A stretch of 64,000 nucleotides of DNA, taken from positions 247,001 through 311,000 of the forward strand of contig JARHVA010008424.1 in NCBI GenBank assembly GCA_037957365.1, read 5' to 3'. Source of the stretch: Torreya grandis (Eukaryota; Streptophyta; Pinopsida; Cupressales; Taxaceae). This document shows, piece after piece, positions 11,406 to 21,053 of this stretch (within the stretch, counting starts at the first letter, position 1; every line of letters starts with the position of its first letter). A program made the position numbers and the translations under genes. Under the pieces are notes generated by a model. The model searched no databases. It was given only the letters and a program-made list of their open reading frames with translations, and was not told the origin of the DNA.

Positions 11406-14400
11406 CCATGAGGAATGTTTGATCGAAAATATAATGCCGACTCAATCAATTTGGCCAATTCTTTCTGCATAAGGAGCTCGACCATCAGGTTAACAGGTCT
11501 CTGCTTTTGTGTGACAGGTTTTGCACCTTCATCTAATTCAATGGTGTGTTGGGCGAGCCTTGGATCGAAGCCTTTCAAGTCGCTATAGTTCCAGGCAAAA
11601 ATATCAGCGAACTCCTGGCACAGCAGAATGAAAGCATGTCTTTCTTGAAACGTGTAGACCTTACCAAGCGCCAGCAACTTATCCTTGAAGATTTTCACTT
11701 TTTCATAATTCTCCTCTTTGGTAGTGATGCATGCTTTGTCATTTCTTAGTTGGTCCTCTCCGTTGAAAATACTTTCAAGTGTGATCAAACCCTTAGGGAG
11801 TTTATTGTTCTTCAATTGAACAACTTGATTTCCATATTGCTGTTGCAATTTTGCCTGATTGTGGACCGCAAATTCAGCTTCTTCCTTTAGGAAAAGGGCT
11901 ATTTGTTGGTCGCTTTCGAAGACCTGCCAGTTTGTAACATTGTCTGGAATTGAAGGCCGGACCACCACTTTTAAATGGTGCGAACTACAACCCCTGCTTA
12001 TCTCTTTTGAAACATCAAATTGGGCACCCACAGCTGCCAATCTGTCAGCCTGCTTATTCTGTTCCCTGGGGATAGAGGTAATGTTAAGAGCAAGGAAATC
12101 CTCCATCAAGTCCCAGACTCTGTGCTTGTAAGATTTCAGTAAAGAGTTCTTGGTCAGGTTCAGGCCTCTGATTTGGTTCACTATTAGTTCGCTGTCCCCC
12201 AGGATTTGCAATTTTTTGATCCCTCTCTTTCTTGCCCACTCAAGTCCGTGAATCAGAGACTCATATTCTGCAACGTTACATGTGCAAGAGAAATGGAAAC
12301 GAAAAGCTGAAAAGTACCTTTCTTCAGAAGGGGAGACTAACATTGCCCCACCACCAGCGCCCAGTTTGCTTCTGGAACCGTCGAAATATAGCTGCCACAG
12401 GCCAAGATCTTCTTCATCTTTCTTCATTATATTGGGCATGACGGCACTCTCTTCGTGCAAGCAATAGACGCCAAGGTCTATCTCCTCAATAAACTTATAA
12501 GGATCGTGTTCAAAGTTATCGTTTCCCCACTCATCCAAGAATAGATCTGCGACTCCTTCAAGAGCAGAAGATGAGGACTTGTCTGTTTGAGAGTCTTCTG
12601 GATCAATGATAGTATAACTGACATTTACTGCCTTGGGTGAATAGGACTCTAGGTGGTCCTTATAGAGTGGCTCGGATTCAATTTTCACTTTGGTCCCATA
12701 CTTGGTTCTGAAAACCAGGTATGACCAATTTGCTGCTAGATAACCACCTATCTTGGACGTAAAGTCCCTAGACAAACAGATTGCAAAATATGGAGGAACG
12801 TCTGCTACCACTATATCTTGAGGGATTGAGAATGTCGGGCAGGCATGCAATGTTAAATTCAATCCTTTCAGGACTCCGACTGTCTTTGCGGGTGTCCCAT
12901 CTAGTTGTAAGACTCCTTTGTTCATTGCTTCGTACTTTAACCCCATCTTATCAGCAATGCATTTAGGCATTACTGAAGTGCTGGCCCCGCTATCAATTAT
13001 GCAATTATGTACTAAGAAATCTCCAATGATCAAAGATACATAAAAAGGGGGAGTCTTTTCTTCTTTCCTTACCTGACCTAGAGCAGAAGGCTGCCCATTC
13101 ATCATTAGGACATTATTAGTGTCTGTTGGGATGCCCTGGCGGTCTAGCTCATGCAATTCTTTCTTCAATACCTCCTTTTGTCCCGGAAGAGACAATGAGT
13201 CCCATAGAGAAATGCTCACATGCAATTTCTTCATTTGATCAACTATATTAACTTGGGGACTGACTCCTTTCGCGTTTTCCTTTAGGCTGATCCCGGCTGG
13301 AGCTTTAGACTGAGGAGCTGGGGGTACAGATGGTTCATTGGAAATTGGGGCCTTTTGAAAAGGGTGTGGTGGAGGATTCGCCGCTGCCCGAGAGGAAGCC
13401 TGCACTTCTCCAACTGCTCTTCTTTTAAATCTCGTATTGGCCGCAACGCAATCAGCATGATTGACTGAAGCGCCTCCATGATTAATTGCACAGAGCTCGC
13501 CCTCTTCGTGATTTATCAGGGTAGAATCCGGCTGAGTCTGATTGTTGCTTGTGCTGGTTTGAGTTGGGAACTCAAAAAATTGAGAAAAATCAGCACCTTG
13601 ATTTTTCGAATTCTGGTAAAAATTTATCATGTCGTTCGGGTGGACAGCTTGCTCTTGACCTTGTCCCATGTTTGAACAACCTGGCTGCTCCTGCACTAGA
13701 TTGTTCTGTGTAGGTACCATGGCTTTAGATGACGAAGGAGGCCCAGGGTTATAGTTTTGATAAGGCCTAGTTGTAGTGAGCTGCCCCTGACCTTGGTTAT
13801 AATTTTGAAAGGGGGGTCTAGGGGAATGGCCATAATTTTGATAATTCTGGTTTGGCTTGTGGCTTTGAGCTTGCTGCCTTTTAAGGGCAACAAGTTCATT
13901 TGACATGCTCTGCAACAGGCCCTTAACTTCACTTAATTCATTGGATGGAACAGCAGTTGGCTTTTCAATGACAGGTAGGGGGGCAATTGTAGGATAGACT
14001 GCTTGAATTGGGGGCAGCGGTTCTGGGAAAAGTGGCATGTGAGGTCTAGGGGCGATTTTTCCAGCTTGAATCAAGCAATTTTTGGTCGCAATCGCTATGT
14101 CATACGCAGCTGGCAGTATGTGTCCCCCCATAGATTGAATCATCATAGCAATGTCACTATTCAATGCTTTTAGATAGTACAAGAAAGCGTAGCTGGGGGT
14201 CGGCCTTACCAGGATGGGAATTCTATCCCAAGTCTTTTGGAACCGCGTATTGAAGTCCTGCATATATTCATGCGGAGCTCTTTTTATAGTTGTCAGCTGC
14301 TCAGCAAGAGAGAGGCCATCACTTTTTTCCCCAAAACGATCAGTTAAACGAGTGCCGAATTCGTTCCAAGAATGTATGGAATCCATAGGCAAGGTGCCGT

Positions 14401-14818
14401 ACCAGTCGAGAGCTTTCCCCTTCAGAGATAAGGCTAACAGTCTGATGGCAATATTTTCTTCTGTTATATTATGAATATTGCAAAGGTTGGCAATATTTTT
14501 TATATGCTCAACAACTGTAATAGGTCCCACTCCATCAAAAAAGGGCACACTTTTTAGAGCTGTTCCGGGGATCGGATCATAGCGTGGGAGGTTCAAAGGG
14601 ATTTCACCACGAAAAGCTGCAAAAGGCAAGGCCATGGCTGGAACAGGTTGTATTTGTGGCTGAGCTGGGTTGGTGTTCCTAGCAACAGGTCTAGGAGGAT
14701 TTATCAGTGGATAAGGGTGAGTTCTTCCAAACCTGAGTCTTTTAGCAGAGTTTAAAGGTAGTTCAACGAACTCAAAGGGGACCCTCCTTGAAGCTGACCT
14801 GGTGGTAACTTTTGGCAT
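11321..14818 (-). CDS. Gag - aspartic protease - archaeal-type RNase H polyprotein
   Basis: 1165 codons from an ATG 165 bases inside the 5' LTR. Residues about 80-260 are gag capsid-like (F-F-D-G-V-G-P...D-W-Y-G-T-L). Residues 320-480 are rich in Gln, Asn, Tyr and Pro, and no CCHC knuckle is present. The protease has D609-S-G-A-S. Residues about 808-935 form a second RNase H with all four acidic residues (D813, E851, D875, D925) in the motifs Y-F-D-G-S, A-E-Y-E-S-L, G-D-S-E-L and N-K-Q-A-D. This is the archaeal/plant type, not the gypsy type, and it lies before the RT. A linker then runs into the RT. Residues after about 1130 are out of frame because of a single-base shift near 11,418-11,430, whose correct continuation is the next segment. 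Confidence 0.92.
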   Translation of the reverse strand: MPKVTTRSASRRVPFEFVELPLNSAKRLRFGRTHPYPLINPPRPVARNTNPAQPQIQPVPAMALPFAAFRGEIPLNLPRYDPIPGTALKSVPFFDGVGPITVVEHIKNIANLCNIHNITEENIAIRLLALSLKGKALDWYGTLPMDSIHSWNEFGTRLTDRFGEKSDGLSLAEQLTTIKRAPHEYMQDFNTRFQKTWDRIPILVRPTPSYAFLYYLKALNSDIAMMIQSMGGHILPAAYDIAIATKNCLIQAGKIAPRPHMPLFPEPLPPIQAVYPTIAPLPVIEKPTAVPSNELSEVKGLLQSMSNELVALKRQQAQSHKPNQNYQNYGHSPRPPFQNYNQGQGQLTTTRPYQNYNPGPPSSSKAMVPTQNNLVQEQPGCSNMGQGQEQAVHPNDMINFYQNSKNQGADFSQFFEFPTQTSTSNNQTQPDSTLINHEEGELCAINHGGASVNHADCVAANTRFKRRAVGEVQASSRAAANPPPHPFQKAPISNEPSVPPAPQSKAPAGISLKENAKGVSPQVNIVDQMKKLHVSISLWDSLSLPGQKEVLKKELHELDRQGIPTDTNNVLMMNGQPSALGQVRKEEKTPPFYVSLIIGDFLVHNCIIDSGASTSVMPKCIADKMGLKYEAMNKGVLQLDGTPAKTVGVLKGLNLTLHACPTFSIPQDIVVADVPPYFAICLSRDFTSKIGGYLAANWSYLVFRTKYGTKVKIESEPLYKDHLESYSPKAVNVSYTIIDPEDSQTDKSSSSALEGVADLFLDEWGNDNFEHDPYKFIEEIDLGVYCLHEESAVMPNIMKKDEEDLGLWQLYFDGSRSKLGAGGGAMLVSPSEERYFSAFRFHFSCTCNVAEYESLIHGLEWARKRGIKKLQILGDSELIVNQIRGLNLTKNSLLKSYKHRVWDLMEDFLALNITSIPREQNKQADRLAAVGAQFDVSKEISRGCSSHHLKVVVRPSIPDNVTNWQVFESDQQIALFLKEEAEFAVHNQAKLQQQYGNQVVQLKNNKLPKGLITLESIFNGEDQLRNDKACITTKEENYEKVKIFKDKLLALGKVYTFQERHAFILLCQEFADIFAWNYSDLKGFDPRLAQHTIELDEGAKPVTQKQRPVNLMVELLMQKELAKLIESALYFRSNIPHGWLIWFQLERKMGRSGCVSTLETLIKSL

Positions 14819-14861
14819 ATAAGCTAAGTAACTGGTCTTTTAAAAAAGAACTGAGCTCTTA

Positions 14862-14876
14862 CTAGTGGAGTCGCCA
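14862..14876 (-). other. Second PBS-like motif in the leader
   Basis: The coding strand reads TGGCGACTCCACTAG about 105 bases inside the 5' LTR. It matches the first half of the tRNA-Arg-type site used by several plant gypsy elements, but it is too far from the LTR to be the normal primer site. It may be a relic or part of the packaging region. Confidence 0.35.
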
Positions 14877-14960
14877 GATGCTGGAAATATTTGAAAATCA
14901 CTGTAGCAGGACCAACATCAATCCTGAAATACTACTGTGTTAGAACCTGATAAAATTTTA

Positions 14961-14978
14961 GTCCCACCGGGCGTGCCA
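14961..14978 (-). other. Primer binding site of the young element
   Basis: Four bases (GTTC) beyond the 5' LTR the coding strand reads TGGCACGCCCGGTGGGAC, starting with the TGG that pairs with a tRNA CCA end. A near-identical site (TGGCACACCCGGTGGGAC) lies beside the LTR of the unrelated composite element at 31,268. I do not assign the tRNA with confidence. Confidence 0.8.
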
Positions 14979-15591
14979 GAACTGTTGACGCTGGAAAGTG
15001 CACCCAGCGGCAGGAACATGGATTCCTGCCCTCTCCCCGCAACATGGAAACCCCTCTCTCGCCTGTGGGACGGCGAAGCAGGAGAGGAGAGTCTCTAGAT
15101 ATGGGCTAGTTCCCTCTGATGTATCTTGTTTGTTTCAGGTAACGCAAAATATAGGTATATAGGTATACACTTGGGGGGGGGGAGTGAAAAGAGAGAGAAA
15201 AGCTTGAAAACAAACAGCCTACTCTAAAAGAGGTGATACACCAAAAACAGGTGACCTTCCCACATCCACTCTCAGAATCAGACAAAAACATACATACACT
15301 CAGATCTGGCAGAAAAGACCAGGTCTCTGGGATGACAGGGAGGTTCTTATGGAAAGTACAAGAAATAGGGACTCACCAAGGTGCTGAGAAACACACACTG
15401 TAAGTGACCTCACCTGTTCAATACCTCTGAAACAGAACTCTACTTCTGGCAGCAGCAGACAGTGGCACTTCGTAGATCACAGGTTTGCTGGTGTTGAACC
15501 TATGAGAGCATCAAGAGACAATGACTGGACACAGATTAACATTCAATGCATACACTGATAGATCCATCCAAATAGAGGTAAAAACTATATT

Positions 15592-15597
15592 TTTATT
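15592..15597 (-). terminator. Poly(A) signal AATAAA in the 5' LTR
   Basis: Equivalent of the hexamer at 7772-7777, about 77 bases downstream of the TATA box. In the 5' LTR it would normally be bypassed because it is close to the start of transcription. Confidence 0.5.
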
Positions 15598-15673
15598 GAT
15601 TCAGGTGGGAAGTTTGGAGAGCAATGCTCTTTTCAAAAGTCAGGAAGATCCCTTGAAAATGACTAAGTCTTTG

Positions 15674-15681
15674 TATTTATA
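15674..15681 (-). promoter_or_regulatory. TATA box TATAAATA
   Basis: The coding strand reads GCTATAAATACAAAG, a canonical plant TATA box, about 825 bases into the LTR. It is conserved in the 3' LTR (7854-7861). Transcription would begin near 15,645. Its orientation agrees with the coding strand, the PBS and the AATAAA signal. Confidence 0.75.
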
Positions 15682-15900
15682 GCAGAAGAGCTAAGAGAAG
15701 TCTCATTGAAAAGTGTGAAAAACACTATTGATGATGTCACAAGTCTGCCAAGACCATGCTGGTTGCCTCGTTTTGCGCGCTGGTCTTCTCCTTTGGCGGC
15801 TGGGCGGGTTTTTTCTTGTGCACTGCAGGGGAATTTTGCCGCCCTTATAGTGGGCGGTGATTTTGCCGCCCTTTACACGAACTTCATGTAGGAAAACCTG

Positions 15901-16176
15901 CCGACGTCGGCCGATAAGCTGCCGACGGCGGCAATCCTGCCGACGTCGGTTAAAGTAATCTGCCAACGTCGGTATACTTCTTCTCTGCACGGCAATTTCC
16001 CTTTCCCCGCCATGCGGCGGGGTTTTCCATTTTACCGCCATGGGCGGGCTTTTTCATTTCACCGCCATGGACGGGGTTTTCTGGTTTTTGTGCCTGTCTT
16101 TGTGCTGTCGACGTCGGCGGTTCTGCCGACGTCGGTCTCTGTAAGGTGCCGATGACGGCAGTATTGCCGACGTCGG
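15901..16176. promoter_or_regulatory. U3 palindrome array (CCGACGTCGG), 5' LTR copy
   Basis: Perfect CCGACGTCGG at 15,901, 15,940, 16,126 and 16,167, with variants at 15,922, 15,963, 16,108 and 16,149. The two LTRs keep different subsets of perfect units, because CG decay has hit different ones. This implies that all eight sites were closer to the palindrome when the element inserted. Confidence 0.6.
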
Positions 16177-16505
16177 CCGATGTCTTTTCTTTTCTTTGTG
16201 GGCGGCGAATTCGCCGCCCTCTGCATTTTCTTCGTAGACGGGCTCATTTTACCCGCCCTTGTAGTGGGCAGCAATTCTGCCGCCCTCTGCATTTTCTCTG
16301 CCTCTTTTTGGCTAAGTGTCAGACATTCCATTTTTTCCCCTTCTTCTCTTGCGGACGTCTGAAGACTCTGTCCTTTGCTGCCTATTTTTTGCAACGGCGC
16401 TGTCAAGAACCTGAAAGTGGACCTTGCAACCTGAAATGACCGGACCTGTGAAGCAGGTGTAGGAGGTGGCCGAGATTTTGCCTGAGGGGCAAAATTGGGT
16501 CAACA

Positions 16506-16510
16506 AGTAG
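16506..16510. repeat. Target-site duplication (right), AGTAG
   Basis: Exact partner of 7160-7164. After removing the element and one copy, the host protease frame reads through in phase. Confidence 0.93.
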
Positions 16511-17049
16511 TTACCTCATCCACATGCTAATGCATCAAATTCCTCCATAATGGAGATATTTGCAAGATTCAAGGATACACAAACTCTTAGAATTTTGAAC
16601 AATTCCAAGAACATGGTGTCTTTATAATTCCTAATCTTTAGCCTTTACATATTATTCCATTTATTCAATCTAAAATCTTTTATTATCCTTTTAATTCCAC
16701 TCATGGTTATAATGGTCACCATGAGTTAATCAAGAACATTCCACCTAACCTCCTAGATTTTGATGATGATGATGAGTTGAATGATATTATCCTCAAGATC
16801 AAAAATTCTATTTTATCCACTCATATTATCACCCAAATTCCTCTATTTTTTCAACCTCTATCCTATCAACCACCTATCAATGATATACCCATTGTCTTAA
16901 CCAAGACTATAAATTATATCCATCACACATACTATGAAAATAAATCCATACCTACATGTACCATCAACTTGTATACATGTGACTATGATGATTTTTATGC
17001 CTTAGATGAGCCATTTTTAACTAGAATCATTGAAGATATAAGTGTTTAA
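16511..17049 (+). pseudogene. Decayed protease C-terminal part and acidic tail of element H
   Basis: Directly after the duplication the plus frame continues H's protease (V-V-T-S-S-T...I-K-F-L-H-N-G-D-I), matching the segment after R-P-W-I-H in plant gypsy proteases. A hydrophobic and acidic stretch follows (D-F-D-D-D-D-E-L near 16,757), then an open frame of 90 codons from 16,777 to a stop at 17,049 that I cannot identify. No RT follows, so H appears to be a gag-protease element lacking pol here. Confidence 0.5.
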
Positions 17050-18165
17050 ATTATTTGTTATCACAATTATTTATTTCATTATTTTCATTCATCTTTTAGG
17101 ATTTCTTCCTTTATAGTACCTAATACTAGTCTTCTTCCTATTTTTCATAGGGTAAATATGGATAACTCATATGATACACCTCAAATTATAGTATACCCCC
17201 TATAGATCATGCTCATGTATCATGCCATGACATATACTTACCACTTTGATATATATGAGGATCCTTATATTTTGCTTCTTCCATATATCTAGCTATTATT
17301 CTTAAACCATTTGCTCAACTAACCTCACTTTCAAATGAGCCTAGTCTAGATCTTACTCCCAATCTACCTTTAATTGTGCCTAGTTTTGTTTCTATTATAG
17401 CCTCACCTTCCCTTGGTTATGTCCTTATTCCTTTACCATAGATTGATCCCTTGCCCACCTAATGGGCCAATAGCCTAATTATTATATCCACAAAGCTATT
17501 AGTCATTATACAAAAGATTTCTAGTTATATCAATCACCCTCAGCTTCTCCTTCTACCTTTTAAGTTTTTAAGCCTAAAAATCCTACTAAAAAATTTATTT
17601 ATTTATTTTATGTGACATATAACCACTCTTACACTCATTTATATAAACCTAGGTAGTAGATTTACACATTGCATCCAGACATTACTCAACCCAAAGATAA
17701 GGCTATACCTCCCTTGAGGCTATTACCATAATATATCCCTAAATATGTGGATGTATTTTATATTTTTCACTAGTGTGTTACACATCATGTTGATCAATTT
17801 CATGGTCTCCAATATCACTTTAATGATCACCCATATTCAACACCTGTACCAACCATTCCTACTTCTATAGGCCACCCATGCAATAAGGCTCATCCTTCTT
17901 TGTCGATGGCACCTCCTTCTCATCCCATAGATATTATTTCCATTCATAAATATATTCATCTCCCTAAGTTTACTATGTACTAGATCCCTCTTGAACATGA
18001 TACTTCATCATCTACATCTACATTTTCATTTGAGGAGATTCAAAAGAAAGTTTTTGCATAACTTTCCTTGAGGATTGATGAGACTCTAGCTGCCATCAAA
18101 ATTTATCTTCATAGATATGTTTTAGATGTCATGGATAATATTTATGGTTAAATTTATCAACATTT
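17050..18165 (+). pseudogene. Unrecognised decayed frame downstream of protease (element H)
   Basis: Bases about 17,640-18,150 read as a fairly continuous plus-strand frame, rich in His, Pro, Ser and Ile, with a few TAG/TAA stops. It ends in a helical segment (about 18,025-18,150). No domain is recognised. The 17,100-17,450 portion has a Pro/Ser-rich character like bases 1-130 of the window, so both may be the tail frame of the same family. Function unknown. Confidence 0.3.
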
Positions 18166-20449
18166 GTGAATAGATCATGGTGTTATTTCACATTGTTTTA
18201 CATTATGATTTTAGATTGGTTTACTGATTCATTTTTATATATCTTATACACTTGACTCTATATCAAATCTAGTTTCACCTATCTATTTTACATGGATCAT
18301 TATATTATTATTTATGTGTTTTATGATTTCATTTAATTTCCTCCCTATTATGTCTTATTATCATTATTTTCATGATTTTACACTTATTTTTATAATTTCA
18401 CTTCTTTCATGGATTCTTTTTATTTTATAATGATTATTTGTTATCTTATCTCATAAAAAATCATATAATTACCATTTTGACTTGGTTATATAGACCTTGA
18501 TTCCATTAGTAATATATCTACCATATGATCAATTATAAAATAAGAAATCTCATTATACTATTATTTACTGATCTACCTTGACATCCATTTATTAATTTAT
18601 CTTACTTTCACATACTAAGCATACATATGGTTGAATCTTGAGTTTACATACTTATCCTTATTTGAACCAAAGTATAATGTTTTTTTGTGTGTATCAATTA
18701 CATCACTCATGTCGGTTATTCCAAATTTGTGTGGAGGAGGAATCATAAAATCCATAAAAAGGTTAGAATCCAAATCATTTAATAAAAGGCAATCATCAAA
18801 ATTTAACATAAAAATTCAAAAGTCTAATCACACTAAAATCCATGATCCATATCACATCTCTTATGTATAGATGAATCTAAAACTCCATAGTTGGCATCAT
18901 GATAGAAATTAGGTCCATTAGGGTGCATTAGACTAGTAGATTGGGATAGGATAATTAAAAAAAAGTGCTACCTACTTTTTTCCATAAGTACCTAATCTTT
19001 ACATTAGATTGATGACTCTATAAGAGGTCCTAAAAAATGGGGAACATGTTGTGGGAAGGTAGATCCATTTTAATTTTGTTGTTCATATAACCAACATGAG
19101 TTTATCTTAGTATCTCACCTATTTATATATAAAACTTTATTCTTATTGTCAATAGTTATCCTTTGTATTTTGATTATAACTAGACTCTTTGTATCTCTCC
19201 TTTGTACCTAGTATGACTTATATTTACTAAGGTATTATCATATATGCCTATGTCATGATTTTTAAATTCCCTCTTTCATTAAAAAATTCCTAATATTTCC
19301 CCTTGAGAAGTATTGTTTTTTTAACTAATCATTCCCCCTAAGTTTTCTCTTTATGAGTTGTAGTATAAGTCTATTGATAGGAGCAGACTCTCCTCACAAA
19401 TTACCATAATAAAAAAATTTCTTATTACCATTCACCTCATTGGTGTTTTCATTTTGATTTTCAGTCTAAGACCATGGATAAGAATAGATCCTCCTAAAAT
19501 ATTACCACATTACAAACATATTTTTAATTCTTGCAGTTGTTTCCACCTCATTGGTGTTCCCTTTGTGAGTTATATTTTAAGACAATCAATAATACCAATC
19601 CCTACTTATAAAATATTCCAATACCTAGTTCATACTATAACAAAGTCATAATAAAATTACATGCTTTAAATTTGAGATAAGTGTGTTTGATTATGAGTTA
19701 CATGTCATTGACATACTTTCCATCTTGATTTAGTATGTTTTATGTTTACTTAATAAGTCCTTCACTTTTATATTCTTATTTTATGATTGCAAGTATGTTA
19801 TAAACCATTTTATTAAATTGATCATACTTTCCAACTTGAATTAGTGTGATTAATTTTATTTCCACTTTTTTTCAATATTTCCTACCTTGATTTAGTATGA
19901 TTGACTAGATTAATTATTTGTTTGTTTTTATATCATTGCTTTTCAAGAGCCTTAAATATTATTATAATTTTTTACTTCCCAATTTGATATTGTATGGTTT
20001 TTATTTGTTTTAATTTGATGTAAATGTTGTACATGATTTGAAAACATTTATTACCCTTTATACCACTTTAGTTAATTATACTTATTCATATTTTGTTTTT
20101 ACACATTTACCATTATGATATAGTGTGTATTTCATTTATTTTGATTAATTATACTCTTACAATTTTTTATTTTTTATTTTTTAAATTTTTAACCATGCAT
20201 GTGTATCACATAATACTATAAAATAAAATATACATAACATATTTCCCATAATATAAACAGCAAAAGAAAAATACATGTGTTCGAAAGGAAATATATCCAT
20301 GCATCTACATCCAAATCTAAGTACAACTCATAAGATCAATGAAATTTCAATATCAATATAAATACCATGAATTTTATATAGTAAAAGTACAAAAAATAAT
20401 ACCTATAGCTCTAAGGTTTTGCTTTATCATGTATGTCATATGCCCTAGA
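18166..20449. other. AT-rich stretch without recognisable gene
   Basis: No convincing frame on either strand. The only structure seen is a loosely repeated CTTGATTTAGTATG-like motif (listed separately). Short frames near 18,631 and 18,615 overlap on opposite strands and show no family resemblance. Confidence 0.3.
19715..20135 (+). repeat. Degenerate short motif repeated about five times
   Basis: Variants of TTCCAACTTGATTTAGTATG occur at about 19,721, 19,832, 19,886, 19,978 and 20,110, with spacings of roughly 55-130 bases. The spacing is irregular, so this is not a clean tandem array. It may be an old minisatellite or repeated regulatory motifs of an unrecognised LTR. Confidence 0.35.
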
Positions 20450-21053
20450 CATGCTACCCATGGGCATCTATGACTGATCCCTCTGAATGGTACACTATAA
20501 AGAGACAACCTAGTATCTCAAGAAAATAACTTATCCTTGTATATTAGCCACCTAGGAATGTACCTATATGAGATATATCACAATATCCATGTGAATGAAT
20601 GGATCTTGTGCTAAGCCTAATGGGCCTTAACCTCTCTAGCTCCAACCCTTGATAGTGATTATAACCCATCACCTCACACCTATAACTATTATGCAAACTA
20701 TCTCATTAGTATAAACTAGCTCTCATGATCTAGGGTAGATGGTACGACATGATCATCCAAAGTGGTAGGATCATACAAAAACAACACCCCATACAAAATA
20801 TCATGATGTGAAATCATAACTAGGGCTCCCCATTTGAACTCCTCTACAGTAGGATCTATAAAAATAGAAACAAAATATACAGCATATCAAACACACACAC
20901 ATATCAAAAAATTATATAAATTAAATTATTTCTCACTAGTGTGCTATCATCAACCAAAATCTCACCATATACTCACCCATCGAGTACTTCCTCCATTGGT
21001 TGCCTCTGCACTAATGAAAAATTAGGAGTCACTACCTAAGCCCACTATGGTAT
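20450..21053 (-). pseudogene. Plant-mobile-domain (PMD) pseudogene, C-terminal part
   Basis: The minus-strand continuation of the frame at 33,875-35,130, separated from it by the composite element. Bases about 20,690-20,860 read a P-T-x-E-E-F-K-W...D-P-T-T-L-D-D-H-V-V-P segment compatible with the PMD C-terminal half. A candidate intron with GTGAGT donor (about 20,970) and TTTTTATAG acceptor (about 20,852) separates it from the piece next to the insertion. PMD proteins (MAIN/MAIL type) also occur inside plant transposons. Stops are frequent, so this copy is dead. Identification is tentative and depends on the better-preserved N-terminal part. Confidence 0.4.

Larger units (their letters stand above)
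7165..16505 (-). mobile_element. Young Ty3/gypsy LTR retrotransposon, nearly complete
   Basis: A 9341-bp element on the minus strand. Two LTRs (7165-8685 and 14,983-16,505) begin TGTTGAC and end GTCAACA, are about 98% identical and are bounded by AGTAG duplications. In coding order it holds the 5' LTR, PBS, gag, aspartic protease, archaeal-type RNase H, reverse transcriptase, a degraded gypsy RNase H, integrase with a GPY/F-like end, and the 3' LTR. There is no chromodomain. The GC-rich, CG-rich composition contrasts sharply with the surroundings. I count about 28 substitutions and one 2-base indel between the LTRs. Two one-base frameshifts break the polyprotein, so this copy is probably not autonomous. 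Domain content resembles plant Tat-like gypsy elements with dual RNase H, although the RNase H order differs from the textbook one. Confidence 0.95.
14983..16505 (-). repeat. 5' LTR of the young element
   Basis: 1523 bp; the promoter-bearing copy. Compared with the other LTR I count about 28 substitutions, of which about 26 are transitions and about 17 fall at CG dinucleotides, plus a two-base difference in a G run (15,172-15,181). The copy here retains more intact CG sites in the U3 region. Confidence 0.95.

Noticed and set aside
13282..13932. Extra minus-strand frames of 69-78 codons inside gag
   Set aside because: They overlap the long gag-protease frame in another phase and have no independent support.
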